From assembly GCA_945902745.1 (NCBI GenBank), contig CAMDNE010000010.1:45317-109316 (forward strand): a stretch of 64,000 bases of DNA, read 5' to 3'. Under the pieces are notes generated by a model. It was given only the letters and a program-made list of their open reading frames with translations. It was not told where the DNA came from and ran no database searches. This document shows, in pieces, positions 54,135 to 63,970 of the stretch (its first letter is position 1; each line of letters begins with the position of its first letter). The DNA comes from Chitinophaga pinensis (lineage in GTDB: Bacteria > Bacteroidota > Bacteroidia > Flavobacteriales_D > Crocinitomicaceae). A program made the position numbers and the translations under genes.

Positions 54135-54898
54135 TTGAGGTAAAGAATGTAAACAAAGCTTTTGCTGGAAAAACTGTATTGACTGATGTTAGTTCTGTCT
54201 TTGAGCAAGGAAAGGTTAATATGATTATTGGTCAATCAGGATCTGGTAAATCTGTTTTAGCAAAATGTATCGTTGGTTTACATGAAGTAGATTCTGGTCA
54301 AATATTATTTGATGGAAAGGATTTCTCTGCGATGAATAGAGTTCAACGTACCGAAGTGAGAAAGGAAATTGGAATGCTTTTTCAGGGTTCTGCTTTATTT
54401 GATTCAATGACTGTTGAGGAAAATGTGATGTTTCCACTAACAATGTTTACTAAAAAATCAAAGAAAGAAATGCAAGATCGCGTTGATTTCTGTCTTGACC
54501 GTGTTAACCTAACTGGAACAAATAAGCTCTTCCCTTCTGAATGCAGCGGTGGTATGCAAAAAAGAATTGGTATTGCTCGTGCAATTGCGATGAATCCAAA
54601 GTATCTTTTTTGTGATGAGCCAAATTCGGGATTAGATCCAATTACATCTATTATTATTGATGGACTTATTAAGGAAATTACCTATGAATATAACATTACA
54701 ACTGTCGTTATTTCGCATGATATGAATAGTGTTATTGAAATTAGTGATTCTGTCATGTTTATTCACAATGGGCAAAATTGGTGGCAAGGTGACCGTGATT
54801 CAATTATTACAACGGAAAATCCTGAAATATTGAATTTTGTTTATGCATCTGATTTCATGAAAGAAATACGGACTTCGATGCAGGCAAACAGAAAATAA
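54131..54898 (+). CDS. MlaF-type ABC transporter ATP-binding protein
   Basis: 255-residue ATPase partner of the MlaE-like permease; the ATGA overlap means coupled translation. Walker A GQSGSGKS is at 34-41, the Q-loop FQG near 85, the signature CSGGMQKR at 138-145, Walker B LFCDEPNSGLDP at 159-170 and the H-loop VISHDM near 195. The C-terminal extension after about 230 fits MlaF. No terminator is clear between this gene and the convergent Omp85 gene. Confidence 0.93.
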   Translation: MIEVKNVNKAFAGKTVLTDVSSVFEQGKVNMIIGQSGSGKSVLAKCIVGLHEVDSGQILFDGKDFSAMNRVQRTEVRKEIGMLFQGSALFDSMTVEENVMFPLTMFTKKSKKEMQDRVDFCLDRVNLTGTNKLFPSECSGGMQKRIGIARAIAMNPKYLFCDEPNSGLDPITSIIIDGLIKEITYEYNITTVVISHDMNSVIEISDSVMFIHNGQNWWQGDRDSIITTENPEILNFVYASDFMKEIRTSMQANRK

Positions 54899-54944
54899 TT
54901 CGAAAATCCCTTCGATTTATTGTCACTATTACAATTAAGTACTA

Positions 54945-56639
54945 TTAAAAATACGCAATATACCCAAAATGCACTTTACCATTACGCATTAGGATTGGGT
55001 TATTCAATTGTTGCCCAAGTGCATAGGAAATAGAGAATATTCCGATATTCGTTCCAAATGAAAATCCTGCACCAAATCCAAAAGGATGATCTTTCATGTA
55101 GGAAATAGCATTGTTTTCATATAATCCTTGATCAAAAAATGAAAAAATGTGTGAGTTTTGGTCCAGCAAATAGCGGTATTCAATTGTAAATACACTTCTG
55201 AGTGTTGCGTATAATTCTTCTTCATTGAATCCACGTAAAGAAGTTTGTCCACCAAATCGAAATACTTCATTTTGAAAAATTTCAGGTGCATAATACATTT
55301 CTGTAGCATTAATTAAATGAATTACGTGCCTTGGTGTAATGGGAATAAACCAATCAATTTGCAACGCTGATCTATAAGTGGTTGTTTTGATTACCTCAGA
55401 TGTGTCAGAAAATTGAGCTTTTCTATTTCCGATTGCTACTTCCATCACCAAACCAAATCCTTTGGAAGGGTTTGGTAAATAATCTAATTGTTTTCTGAAA
55501 AGAGTAATACCATATGCATTGGATTTAACAGTCGATAAATTAGAGAAATTTGGATTGTTTGCACCACCATTGAGAACGTTTGAAGAGAAATTTTGATAAA
55601 AAACCTTGAGATAATTTCCGCCCTTTAAGAAATATTGTACTCCAATAGTGGATTTTAACTCTAAAAAAGAAGTATCTCTTTTATATAACTGAAATTGTGC
55701 ATCAATGCCAAACGGAGTGTGAAAAAGGAATGGATAATTAATGCGTGCATTCAAAGATTGGGTTTGTTCTTGAATACTTCGCCAATTCAAATTTATGGAT
55801 TCTCCATGTTTAAAAACATTCAGCAATTTTAAATTTAGTTCTCCGGCAAGGCCAACTTTTGTAGTATTAGCTTTTGGTTGTAATCCGATTGCGCCATTTA
55901 TTGCACTAACAGGTATAGATTCAATATAGAGAAATAATTCTACGCCTTCTTTTGTAAAGAGTAGTTCATGAGACTTAATTTCTCTTAAAAAACTAAGTTG
56001 TTTAATTTTCTTGCTGATATCTTTCAATTTAGATTCATTGTACGAATCCCCAGCTTTAATGTCAATCAAGCTAGAAATGAAAATTGTTGAAATGGATGAA
56101 TCACCCTTAACATGAATTTTGTTAAAATTATAATAGTGACCTTTATTTAAGATTAAGTTTGCTTTAAGGGTATTGTTTTGAAACGTAATTTGGTCAAGGT
56201 AAACCTTGGAAAAGGGGTAACCATTTGAAATGGTAGAATTATGTATCATTTTTAATATATTACTTAATTCAACTGGTCGAAAAGGGATTGAAACAATAGA
56301 TTTTTCGCTTAAAGTAGAATTTCGTTTAAGAAAAACTTTATCTTCTGGATTGATATTTAGACTTATATTTTCAAAGCGTTCACCAATAAAAAAAGAAACG
56401 AGAATGATGTTATTCTCAAATTTCAACGTATCTAATGAAGCCGTTAAATACCCTTTTGCAACTGCTGAGTAGTGCAATTCTTGAAGGTATGTCAAAGCAG
56501 AAAGACTATCTTTAAAAGAAAGTTGAATATTTTTTTTAACTTTTTTGTAATTATCCGTTGTAAACGAAATAGAATATTTTTTCTGACAGATTGTATCTGA
56601 AGAATAAAAAAGTAAGAAACATAGTAATATCAGCCTCAT
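54945..56639 (-). CDS. Omp85-family (BamA/TamA-like) outer-membrane protein
   Basis: A 564-residue outer-membrane protein from ATG at 56639 (TTG at 56648 is the alternative). Signal peptide about 1-20 (ending SDTICQ), then POTRA-like repeats (about 25-240) and a 16-strand Omp85 barrel (about 245-564). Visible is the family's lid motif FGGQTSLRGFNEEELY (about 455-470), and the barrel end GKVHFGYIAYF. It is smaller than BamA (~750-800), with POTRA number nearer two to three, so it resembles TamA or the short D15 proteins. Convergent with MlaEF, no closer partner. Function: barrel insertion or lipid/protein translocation inferred. Confidence 0.88.
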   Translation of the reverse strand: MRLILLCFLLFYSSDTICQKKYSISFTTDNYKKVKKNIQLSFKDSLSALTYLQELHYSAVAKGYLTASLDTLKFENNIILVSFFIGERFENISLNINPEDKVFLKRNSTLSEKSIVSIPFRPVELSNILKMIHNSTISNGYPFSKVYLDQITFQNNTLKANLILNKGHYYNFNKIHVKGDSSISTIFISSLIDIKAGDSYNESKLKDISKKIKQLSFLREIKSHELLFTKEGVELFLYIESIPVSAINGAIGLQPKANTTKVGLAGELNLKLLNVFKHGESINLNWRSIQEQTQSLNARINYPFLFHTPFGIDAQFQLYKRDTSFLELKSTIGVQYFLKGGNYLKVFYQNFSSNVLNGGANNPNFSNLSTVKSNAYGITLFRKQLDYLPNPSKGFGLVMEVAIGNRKAQFSDTSEVIKTTTYRSALQIDWFIPITPRHVIHLINATEMYYAPEIFQNEVFRFGGQTSLRGFNEEELYATLRSVFTIEYRYLLDQNSHIFSFFDQGLYENNAISYMKDHPFGFGAGFSFGTNIGIFSISYALGQQLNNPILMRNGKVHFGYIAYF

Positions 56640-56706
56640 TGTAATCAAAACGAGTAGGAAATTACTTTATTTCAAATGATTAATACTCAATTGTGAATAA
56701 TATTTT

Positions 56707-56738
56707 TTGGAAGTTCAATGTAAAATATTGTATTTTCG
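56707..56738 (+). promoter_or_regulatory. Candidate promoter of the 47-residue lipoprotein gene
   Basis: TTG at 56707-56709 and TATTTTCG at 56731-56738 (one mismatch to TAnnTTTG) are 21 bases apart, 39 bases before the ATG at 56778. Confidence 0.5.
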
Positions 56739-56777
56739 CATTTACACGGAAGACTAATTAATAAAAAACAAACAACA

Positions 56778-56921
56778 ATGAAGAAAATTTTGACCTTGAC
56801 ACTTGTAGGGATGTTTCTGTCGCTAGTAATTACGGCATGTGGATCATCAAAAGGAGGCGGAGGATGTGATGCTTACGGTAGCGTAAATCACATTGAAAAT
56901 AATGACTTAGCATCTAAGTGA
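56778..56921 (+). CDS. 47-residue lipoprotein
   Basis: ATG at 56778 opens an unbroken 47-codon frame ending TGA at 56921. It starts with a classic lipoprotein signal (MKKILTLTLVGM, hydrophobic core, lipobox ending VITAC, lipidated Cys21) followed by GSSKGGGGCDAYG, and a polar tail. The frame is preceded by a promoter-like region (56707-56738) and an A-rich spacer, and followed by a terminator hairpin at 56941-56966, so it looks like a complete tiny gene. The GGGGCDAYG motif recalls a set of small Bacteroidota lipoproteins of unknown function; the comparison is from memory. Confidence 0.82.
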   Translation: MKKILTLTLVGMFLSLVITACGSSKGGGGCDAYGSVNHIENNDLASK

Positions 56922-56940
56922 TTTTATCCCTTTAAAAATC

Positions 56941-56966
56941 AAGGTCATCTAAGATGGCCTTTTTTT
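56941..56966 (+). terminator. Terminator after the 47-residue lipoprotein gene
   Basis: AAGGTCATC (56941-56949) pairs with GATGGCCTT (56953-56961), one G-U pair, 3-base loop, then seven T's. Confidence 0.75.
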
Positions 56967-56972
56967 ATGCAT

Positions 56973-57009
56973 AAAAAAAGGCATCTGTCAACTGATAGAT
57001 GCCTTTTTT
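56973..57009. terminator. Bidirectional terminator
   Basis: AAAAAAGGCATCT (56974-56986) pairs perfectly with AGATGCCTTTTTT (56997-57009); serves the minus-strand lipoprotein gene that ends at 57025 and could also stop plus-strand transcripts. Confidence 0.85.
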
Positions 57010-57024
57010 GTTTTAAGAATGAAA

Positions 57025-57501
57025 TTATTTTTCAACATACGAAACATCGTAGTATACTAAATATGAAGAGGGGAAAGTTGGAACTAAAACATAATTTTCA
57101 GCAGTTCTTGTTTCTTCACAATTAGCACATTGCGTCACAACAATTTTATAAACGACAGTTCCTAAGGTATTATCAATTGTAACAGTTCTATCATAAGCGG
57201 CATTGCATTTTGCATTTGTTGGGTAGCATAATACAGTATAATTTGAATAATTTACAGGAGCTTTAGCGCCTTGAGCAAATCCAATTTGAATTTCATTAGC
57301 ATAGGGATGTGATGCATCAATGACATAATTTCCACCCATACTTGAGGTCATATAACCAGCAGAAGGATAAAATATAACATCTGAAATGATAGAACCTCCG
57401 TTTACATCATCTTTTTCTATAACACATTTCTTTTTACAAGATGTTGTTCCTAAAATCAAAAGAATTGATAAAAAAGGTAAGAGGGAAATTAATTTGTTCA
57501 T
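57025..57501 (-). CDS. Exported lipoprotein of unknown function
   Basis: A 158-residue lipoprotein: signal peptide with lipobox ending GTTSC (lipidated Cys22) then a lysine stretch, with a 130-residue beta-rich domain. Six further cysteines (including C-x-x-C in TQCANCEE) suggest disulfides. No family recognised. Monocistronic: a promoter-like A/T gap separates it from lptB, and its transcript ends in the 56973-57009 hairpin. Confidence 0.75.
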   Translation of the reverse strand: MNKLISLLPFLSILLILGTTSCKKKCVIEKDDVNGGSIISDVIFYPSAGYMTSSMGGNYVIDASHPYANEIQIGFAQGAKAPVNYSNYTVLCYPTNAKCNAAYDRTVTIDNTLGTVVYKIVVTQCANCEETRTAENYVLVPTFPSSYLVYYDVSYVEK

Positions 57502-57561
57502 AATGGTTAATTTTTTAAAATAGTTGTATGCGAAATTATTACTTTTTCTTTAATAAGAAAA

Positions 57562-58290
57562 TTATTTTTTTCTAAGTTCAAAATTCTGTCCCAAATAAAC
57601 GCGTCTTACTTGTTCGTCCGCTGCTAATTCTTCTGCTGTACCAGACTTTAAAATGCTTCCTTCGAATAGCAAATATGCTCTATCAGTAATAGAAAGTGTC
57701 TCCTGTACATTATGGTCTGTAATTAAAATTCCAATATTCCGTTTCCTTAGATCCGATACAATTTCTTGAATGTCCTCTACAGCAATAGGATCAACTCCTG
57801 CAAAAGGCTCATCCAATAACACGAATTTTGGATTAATTGCAAGTGCTCGAGCAATTTCAGTCCTTCGTTTTTCTCCTCCAGAAAGTCTGTTTCCCAATGT
57901 TTTTCGAACATGTGTCAAACTGAATTCTTCTAAGAGCTCTTCTAATTTCTCTTTTCTATCAATTTTTGACAAATCTGTCATTTCAAGAATAGCAAGAATA
58001 TTATCTTCGACACTCAATTTTCTAAAAACTGAGACCTCCTGAGGTAAATAGCCTATTCCGAGTTGTGATCGTTTGAACATTGGATAGTGTGTTATATCAA
58101 TGTCGTCTAAAAAGACTAAGCCAGAATCGGGTTTAACTAAACCTACTATCATATAAAAGGAAGTAGTTTTTCCAGCACCATTAGGGCCTAGTAAGCCTAC
58201 AATTTCACCTTGGTTAACTTCAATGGATACTCCATTGACAACGTCACGGCCTTTGTAAGATTTTTTAATATGGTTGGTGTGTAATTTCAC
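57562..58290 (-). CDS. lptB: LPS export ABC transporter ATP-binding protein
   Basis: Powers LPS extraction from the inner membrane with LptF and LptG. 242 residues. Walker [10 protein letters not shown] is at 35-43, Q-loop YLPQEVSVF near 81-89, signature LSGGE at 136-140, Walker B FVLLDEP at 157-163 and H-loop TDHNV near 194; the LptB-type end [13 protein letters not shown] is present. No lptF/G/A/C gene is adjacent. It follows a DUF5686-type gene by 18 bases and thus shares its transcript. Confidence 0.95.
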   Translation of the reverse strand: MKLHTNHIKKSYKGRDVVNGVSIEVNQGEIVGLLGPNGAGKTTSFYMIVGLVKPDSGLVFLDDIDITHYPMFKRSQLGIGYLPQEVSVFRKLSVEDNILAILEMTDLSKIDRKEKLEELLEEFSLTHVRKTLGNRLSGGEKRRTEIARALAINPKFVLLDEPFAGVDPIAVEDIQEIVSDLRKRNIGILITDHNVQETLSITDRAYLLFEGSILKSGTAEELAADEQVRRVYLGQNFELRKK

Positions 58291-58308
58291 AAGATAAAAA
58301 ATGTAAAG

Positions 58309-60768
58309 TTAAAAATTAAATGACCAACGCGCACGAATACCAATTGGACTCATTCCTGGGTCTAAATGAGTGAGTCTCCAGACTAAATCTACACGTCCAA
58401 CTTTAAAAATATTTTCTATTCCTACAGCTGCTTCAGCATAGGGGATCGAACCAAACAATTTTGTATCAACTGGTAATTCCATTTCCGAAATATTCCGTGC
58501 AGATATGGCACCGTATGTAATTCTTCCAGATGTGACCAATCTTAATTTCAGCTTTTTAATCAACGGAATTCTGTCAAAAAAGAGACCTTCCCAATGATTC
58601 TCCACAAAACCGCCAACGTATTTATCTGAAATAAATTCAAAATAGTTCAGCATGTTGAATGCAGATGTAAGTAACCAATATGATTGATTCCCTTCATGTA
58701 CTTTTAAAAATGGGTATGCTGTTGCTCCAAATACATATCCAGCATTGGCGCCATATCGAATCCTTCCTAGAATTCCAATTTGTCGATTATGTTCCATTTG
58801 AAATTCAATTTTCTGATAATTATATTGCCCGCCTAAAAGTCCTTTTACTCCAAAAATTCCTTGTAAAGAAAAAATTGGATATTTAGATCTTAAAGTAGTT
58901 CTATCAAAAGCACCAGAAATAAATTCTTCATCTTTAGTCCATCTTATTCGAGCAGTAAATTCACTTGTAGTTATGTTTCTTATGGTATCGTTAATATTAT
59001 TGATTGGATTTAAATGGATATAATTTGCATTGCCTAGTGCTATATAATCTTTCCATTCGAACGCTCCGAATAATATAAAATCTTTATTAATATCTTTTTC
59101 CAAAGAAATACCCGCTTTTTTCACAAAAGTTAATTTATCTAAAGGCCCAGTTCTGAACAATGTACCAAAAGTTGAACCCATTGAAGCCGCTGAAGGAGAT
59201 GCGCCAATTTGCTGGATGTCATAATTATAATAGGTCGTTAACATCCCGCGCTTTTTAGGTGAAATATTAAATCTTATCGATGCCCCATATTTAACTTTAT
59301 CATCTTTAAAGCCATAAGCCATTTTCCCTCCAAATTCAATTCTTCTAGAGAAATTATTTGACGTACGGATTGCTAATCCTAAACGTAAATTTTCAACAGG
59401 GTTGAAACTAATTAAATTAAAAGCATTTCCTAATTCTATTTTTCCCAATGGATAATATCCTGTTGAAGCAAAATAAGTCAGGTTTCTTAAGGATTTAAAA
59501 AAGGGGGATTTATTAAGAGAATCTACCATTTCATTAATCCCATTTTCTTGAACACTCAAAGCTACGTGCCTATGGTTCGCCCAATATTCACTCGACCTTA
59601 CTTTAGCACTATCCGCAAATTCAACAGTGTTTTCGCTTTTATAAAAAGAATCAGGATGTACTTCATTAATTTTAAAATTGGTTCTTGAAGAGAATTTACG
59701 ACCATAAAACCCGTATGCTTTGGAGTTTTTTGTAATGTTCACGTCAATAATCATTTTTTCCTGAGTCAACATCCAAACCTCTTTTGAAACTTGATTAAAA
59801 GTATGTTCGAAATATAAATCTTGAATATAATTAATGTTTGCCCATGGCGAAATAGTAGCAGATATTTGTTTGACAGCGTAGGTTGTATCATGGATCCACA
59901 TTTCCCCTTGAAAAGTCAAATCTCCAGTTCGTTTTGGAGCAAACCGTAGTTTGTAACACCACTGATTATCTATAAATGTCGAATCCTCTAAATAAAATTT
60001 GTAAAAATTTCGGGCATAATCAGAAATCGGACTGATAAATGCTTTATTAAACATATTGATATTATTGTCGTAAATATTAATATCAAGGTACATATCGCCC
60101 AAGAATTGATTGAGTTGTAAATTTTCTATGCCTGTAATTCGTGTAGCTTCTATGACTTCCTTTTTTTTCTTAGGATTATTTTTGAAATAAAAGTTGGAAA
60201 CTGATTCACTTAATATTGCAGGTAAAAATATTTTACCGTTCTCTGAAGAATCTAAAAAATCCATCACCAAATCAAGCCTTTTCACTAGATTTCGTTCAGT
60301 AAATTTATCCCCGATATTATTTAAGTCTAGTTGAACTTTATTATAAACTTCATAATCATACGCCAAGAGTTTTTCTTTATTATTGATATTTTTATTTGCT
60401 ACGACTCTTTTATGAAGTGTTGTAGAAGGGAATTCATCGGGTGGTTTAACTGTTATTTCACCAATTTCACCAATTCTCCTTGAAAGTCTGACATTCATTT
60501 CTTGATTTGCATCACGAATAACGGCTTGATGAATTGAGATATAACCGTTAAAAGAGAATTCCAAAGAATCAGTAGCATAATATGTTTCAATTGAATAATA
60601 ACCTGTTGAATCGGTCAAAACACCAATTTTAGAATTCCAGAATTGGACTTTAACAAAAGGCATTTTTTCTCCTGTTCCTGCATCCCAAACAGTCCCAAAT
60701 ACTCGGGTTTGTTGACCAACACCAATAAAGGAAGCAAAGGTAAAAAGTATGATGAGGTATTTAGTCAT
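58309..60768 (-). CDS. DUF5686/carboxypeptidase-like regulatory domain outer-membrane protein
   Basis: An 819-residue exported protein. Signal peptide (about 1-18), a CarboxypepD_reg-like beta sandwich (about 20-105, TRVFGTVWDAGTGEKMPFVKVQF, TGYYSIETYYATDSLEFSF) and the long DUF5686 region containing a LPAILSESVSNFYFKNNPKKKKEVIEA-type segment (about 180-210, abbreviated) and a C-terminal barrel ending GIRARWSFNF. This family is common in Bacteroidota and is predicted as a surface-antigen-like barrel of unknown function. The gene lies between tatC and lptB, all on one strand, consistent with envelope biogenesis. Confidence 0.86.
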   Translation of the reverse strand: MTKYLIILFTFASFIGVGQQTRVFGTVWDAGTGEKMPFVKVQFWNSKIGVLTDSTGYYSIETYYATDSLEFSFNGYISIHQAVIRDANQEMNVRLSRRIGEIGEITVKPPDEFPSTTLHKRVVANKNINNKEKLLAYDYEVYNKVQLDLNNIGDKFTERNLVKRLDLVMDFLDSSENGKIFLPAILSESVSNFYFKNNPKKKKEVIEATRITGIENLQLNQFLGDMYLDINIYDNNINMFNKAFISPISDYARNFYKFYLEDSTFIDNQWCYKLRFAPKRTGDLTFQGEMWIHDTTYAVKQISATISPWANINYIQDLYFEHTFNQVSKEVWMLTQEKMIIDVNITKNSKAYGFYGRKFSSRTNFKINEVHPDSFYKSENTVEFADSAKVRSSEYWANHRHVALSVQENGINEMVDSLNKSPFFKSLRNLTYFASTGYYPLGKIELGNAFNLISFNPVENLRLGLAIRTSNNFSRRIEFGGKMAYGFKDDKVKYGASIRFNISPKKRGMLTTYYNYDIQQIGASPSAASMGSTFGTLFRTGPLDKLTFVKKAGISLEKDINKDFILFGAFEWKDYIALGNANYIHLNPINNINDTIRNITTSEFTARIRWTKDEEFISGAFDRTTLRSKYPIFSLQGIFGVKGLLGGQYNYQKIEFQMEHNRQIGILGRIRYGANAGYVFGATAYPFLKVHEGNQSYWLLTSAFNMLNYFEFISDKYVGGFVENHWEGLFFDRIPLIKKLKLRLVTSGRITYGAISARNISEMELPVDTKLFGSIPYAEAAVGIENIFKVGRVDLVWRLTHLDPGMSPIGIRARWSFNF

Positions 60769-60824
60769 TCTAAAAATTAAATCAGTCTAAGTTAATGATA
60801 ACAATCATTGACTAATTTATGGCA

Positions 60825-61607
60825 TTAGTCTTTTTTAAGATTTTTTTCAACACGTGCCGAAACAAAAATCCCAATTTCATATAAAAGTATGATCGGAATC
60901 GCAACAATTATTTGTGAAATCACATCTGGGGGAGTTATTGCGGCAGACAAAATTAATACACCAACAATAGCATGTTTTCTGTATTTTTTTAAAAAAGCAG
61001 GAGTTACAATTCCTAAACGAGTGAAGATATATGAAATTACAGGCAATAAAAATAATATACCTGAATAGAAAACAGTAGAAAGAATAGTGCTCAAATAAGA
61101 ATTAATAGTGAAGATGTTTTGAATTTGCCCACTTATTTTATATGTTCCAAAAAACTGCACACACAACGGAGCTACAACAAAATAACCAAACAGAATTCCA
61201 GTAAAAAACAAAATACTGACATAAAAAATAATTCCTTTAGCGACTGTTTTTTCTTTATGTTTTAGCCCTGGTTTGACAAATCCCCATATCTGTGCAAAAA
61301 TAAAAGGAAAGGATATAACGATTCCTCCCATTATACTCATCATCAGTGCATAACTGAATTGGCCTGACATTGAAGTACTTTGGAAGCTTACGGGGATTTC
61401 ATCAATACAAACACCCAGCCAACTGCACATTACTCTGAAAGTAATGAAAGTAGGCTCTTTCATCGACATAAAAAAAGTATTCATGATCCATTCTTGAAAC
61501 CAAAAAAGTACAGTTGCAACAACAATTATTGAAATTGAAATTTTAACCAGCCTCCATCTTAATTCTTCAAGATGATCTAAAAAAGACATATTTTTATCTT
61601 CACTCAT
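60825..61607 (-). CDS. tatC: Twin-arginine translocase subunit TatC
   Basis: Receptor subunit of the Tat export system for folded proteins. 260 residues from ATG at 61607 (MSEDKNMSFLDHLEELRWRL); an ATG at 61628 adds seven residues. Six membrane helices are visible, with the N-terminal FLDHLEELRWRL, the FAQIWGFVKPGLKHKEK segment and the F-x-x-G-x-x-F-x-Y motif (FTGILFGYFVVAP, about 138-150) being diagnostic. No tatA or tatB is nearby. Divergent from recQ, and likely first of a tatC-DUF5686-lptB transcript. Confidence 0.94.
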   Translation of the reverse strand: MSEDKNMSFLDHLEELRWRLVKISISIIVVATVLFWFQEWIMNTFFMSMKEPTFITFRVMCSWLGVCIDEIPVSFQSTSMSGQFSYALMMSIMGGIVISFPFIFAQIWGFVKPGLKHKEKTVAKGIIFYVSILFFTGILFGYFVVAPLCVQFFGTYKISGQIQNIFTINSYLSTILSTVFYSGILFLLPVISYIFTRLGIVTPAFLKKYRKHAIVGVLILSAAITPPDVISQIIVAIPIILLYEIGIFVSARVEKNLKKD

Positions 61608-61786
61608 ATCGATTGCAAAAGTAATCATTCAGCATCAATCTTTGAGTATTTTATAAAAAGAGCTTGTCTTTTATTCGAAAAATAGTAAGATTCATAAAAA
61701 GACGAATGATTTAATAATTTCTTAATAAAAGCTTATTTCTAATAACTTTTTTAGTAACTTAGAGAAGTTTCTAATAAACGATATTA

Positions 61787-63970
61787 ATGGCAGAGAATGA
61801 TCTAAAGATTGTACTACGTAAATATTTTGGATTCAATAGCTTTAAAGGAGAACAAGAAAGCGTAATAACTAATGTATTGAAAGGAAACAATACTTTCGTT
61901 ATTATGCCAACAGGTGGAGGTAAATCAATGTGTTATCAACTACCTGCCTTGATGTCTGAAGGAACTGCAATTGTGGTTTCACCTTTGATTGCTTTGATGA
62001 AAAATCAGGTAGATGCAATTCGAAATGTTAGTGATAATGAGTCAGTGGCTCATTTTTTGAATTCTTCGTTGACAAAAACGGAGATAGCAAAAGTGAAATT
62101 GGATATCCAAGCAGGTAATACTAAGTTACTTTATGTTGCACCAGAATCACTGACAAAACAAGAAAACATTGATTTTTTAACCTCTGTAGATATCTCATTC
62201 TTTGCAATTGATGAAGCACATTGTATTTCTGAATGGGGACATGATTTTAGACCAGAATACAGAAGATTAAGAGAGATTTTTGAAAAAATATCAAATGTTC
62301 CGATTATTGCGTTAACAGCAACGGCAACACCGAAGGTACAATATGATATTCAGAAGAATTTGAATATGTTAGATGCTCAAGTTTTCAAATCATCTTTTAA
62401 TAGAGATAATCTGAATTACGAAATCCGCCCAAAAAAGGATGTTGAAAAACAAATCATAAAATATGTTCGCACCAAGGCAGGAAAGAGCGGTATAATCTAT
62501 TGTTTGAGCCGAAAAAAGGTGGAAGAGCTTTCTGAGTTACTACAAGTAAATGGAATCAATGCGCTACCTTATCATGCTGGTCTAGATGCAAATACTAGAG
62601 GAAAGCATCAGGATATGTTTTTAATGGAAGACGCTAACATAATTGTTGCTACAATAGCTTTTGGGATGGGTATTGATAAGCCAGATGTTCGATTTGTTAT
62701 TCATCATGATATTCCAAAATCATTAGAAAGTTATTATCAAGAAACTGGCAGAGCTGGCAGAGATGGCGGTGAGGGTGAATGTGTAGCATTCTATAGTTAC
62801 AAGGATATTGAGAAACTTGAGAAATTTTTACAAGGTAAACCTATTGCTGAACAAGAAATTGGACGACAATTACTGAGCGAAATTGTATCATATGCGGAGA
62901 CTTCAGTCTGTAGAAGAAAATTCATCCTTCATTATTTTGGAGAAGTTTTCGATGAAAAAGGATGTAATGAATATTGTGACAATTGTAAAAATCCTAAAGA
63001 AAGAACTGAAGGTAAAGAATATGTTACGATGCTGATTAATGCGATTAATGATTTACAACAAACTCAAAAAGCGAAACATTATTGTGCATTTTTATCTGGT
63101 AATTTAACCTCAGATATTAAGACGTACAAGCATGATGTCATAAAAGGTTTTGGTTGTGGTAAAGAGAAAGACGAACATTTTTGGAATGCTGTTATCAGAC
63201 AAGTCATTGTTTCGGGATTGGTCTATAAAGATATTGAGACGTATGGTACACTAAAATTAACTGAAGAAGGGAAAGCATATTATAAGGCACCTAAATCTTT
63301 TAGTTTAATTAAAGAGCATGATTTCTCTAACACCGACGATGATGATTCAGATATTATAGATGGTGGAAAAGGTGGCGCATTTGATGAAATCTTATATGAT
63401 ATGCTTCTTGATTTGCGAAAGTCAATTTCAAAACAAAAGAACATTCCTCCATTTGTGATTTTTCAAGAAGCTTCTTTGAAAGATATGAGTTTCCAATACC
63501 CTATTACAATTGATGAACTTACAAATATTCAAGGAGTAGGAAATGGTAAAGCGGCACGTTATGGTGAACCATTTACGGCACTAATTCATCAATACGTTGA
63601 GGATAATGAAATTGAAAGACCACAGGACATGGTGGTAAAATCTTTAATCAATAAATCTGGATTAAAAGTGCAATTAATCCATAATATTGACCGAAAATTA
63701 CCTTTAGAGGATATCGGAAGAGCGCAAGGAAAATCAATTGATGAGGTAATTGATGAAATTGAAGCTATTGTTTCTTCTGGAACGCGTGTTAACATCAATT
63801 ACTACATTGACGATATTTTAGATGCTGATAATCAAGATGAGATTTATGAGTATTTTACAGAAGCTGAAACGGATGATTTAGATCAAGCAGTGGCTGATTT
63901 TGATGGTGATTATACTGAAGAAGAATTGCGATTAATGCGAATTAAATTCATGAGTGAAATGGCCAACTGA
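61787..63970 (+). CDS. recQ: ATP-dependent DNA helicase RecQ
   Basis: A 3'-5' DNA helicase of homologous recombination and replication-fork repair. 727 residues with Walker A TGGGKS at 42-47, DEAH at 142-145, motif VI QETGRAGRDG near 320, the zinc-binding C-terminal cysteines (CRRKFILHYFGE, NEYCDNC, about 375-398), the winged-helix RQC region and an HRDC domain (about 530-600, with a helix-hairpin-like YGEPFTALIHQYV region). A longer acidic C-tail (after 650, DADNQDEIYEYF) exceeds E. coli RecQ. Start ATG at 61787. The remaining 30 bases to the window end carry nothing notable. Confidence 0.95.
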   Translation: MAENDLKIVLRKYFGFNSFKGEQESVITNVLKGNNTFVIMPTGGGKSMCYQLPALMSEGTAIVVSPLIALMKNQVDAIRNVSDNESVAHFLNSSLTKTEIAKVKLDIQAGNTKLLYVAPESLTKQENIDFLTSVDISFFAIDEAHCISEWGHDFRPEYRRLREIFEKISNVPIIALTATATPKVQYDIQKNLNMLDAQVFKSSFNRDNLNYEIRPKKDVEKQIIKYVRTKAGKSGIIYCLSRKKVEELSELLQVNGINALPYHAGLDANTRGKHQDMFLMEDANIIVATIAFGMGIDKPDVRFVIHHDIPKSLESYYQETGRAGRDGGEGECVAFYSYKDIEKLEKFLQGKPIAEQEIGRQLLSEIVSYAETSVCRRKFILHYFGEVFDEKGCNEYCDNCKNPKERTEGKEYVTMLINAINDLQQTQKAKHYCAFLSGNLTSDIKTYKHDVIKGFGCGKEKDEHFWNAVIRQVIVSGLVYKDIETYGTLKLTEEGKAYYKAPKSFSLIKEHDFSNTDDDDSDIIDGGKGGAFDEILYDMLLDLRKSISKQKNIPPFVIFQEASLKDMSFQYPITIDELTNIQGVGNGKAARYGEPFTALIHQYVEDNEIERPQDMVVKSLINKSGLKVQLIHNIDRKLPLEDIGRAQGKSIDEVIDEIEAIVSSGTRVNINYYIDDILDADNQDEIYEYFTEAETDDLDQAVADFDGDYTEEELRLMRIKFMSEMAN

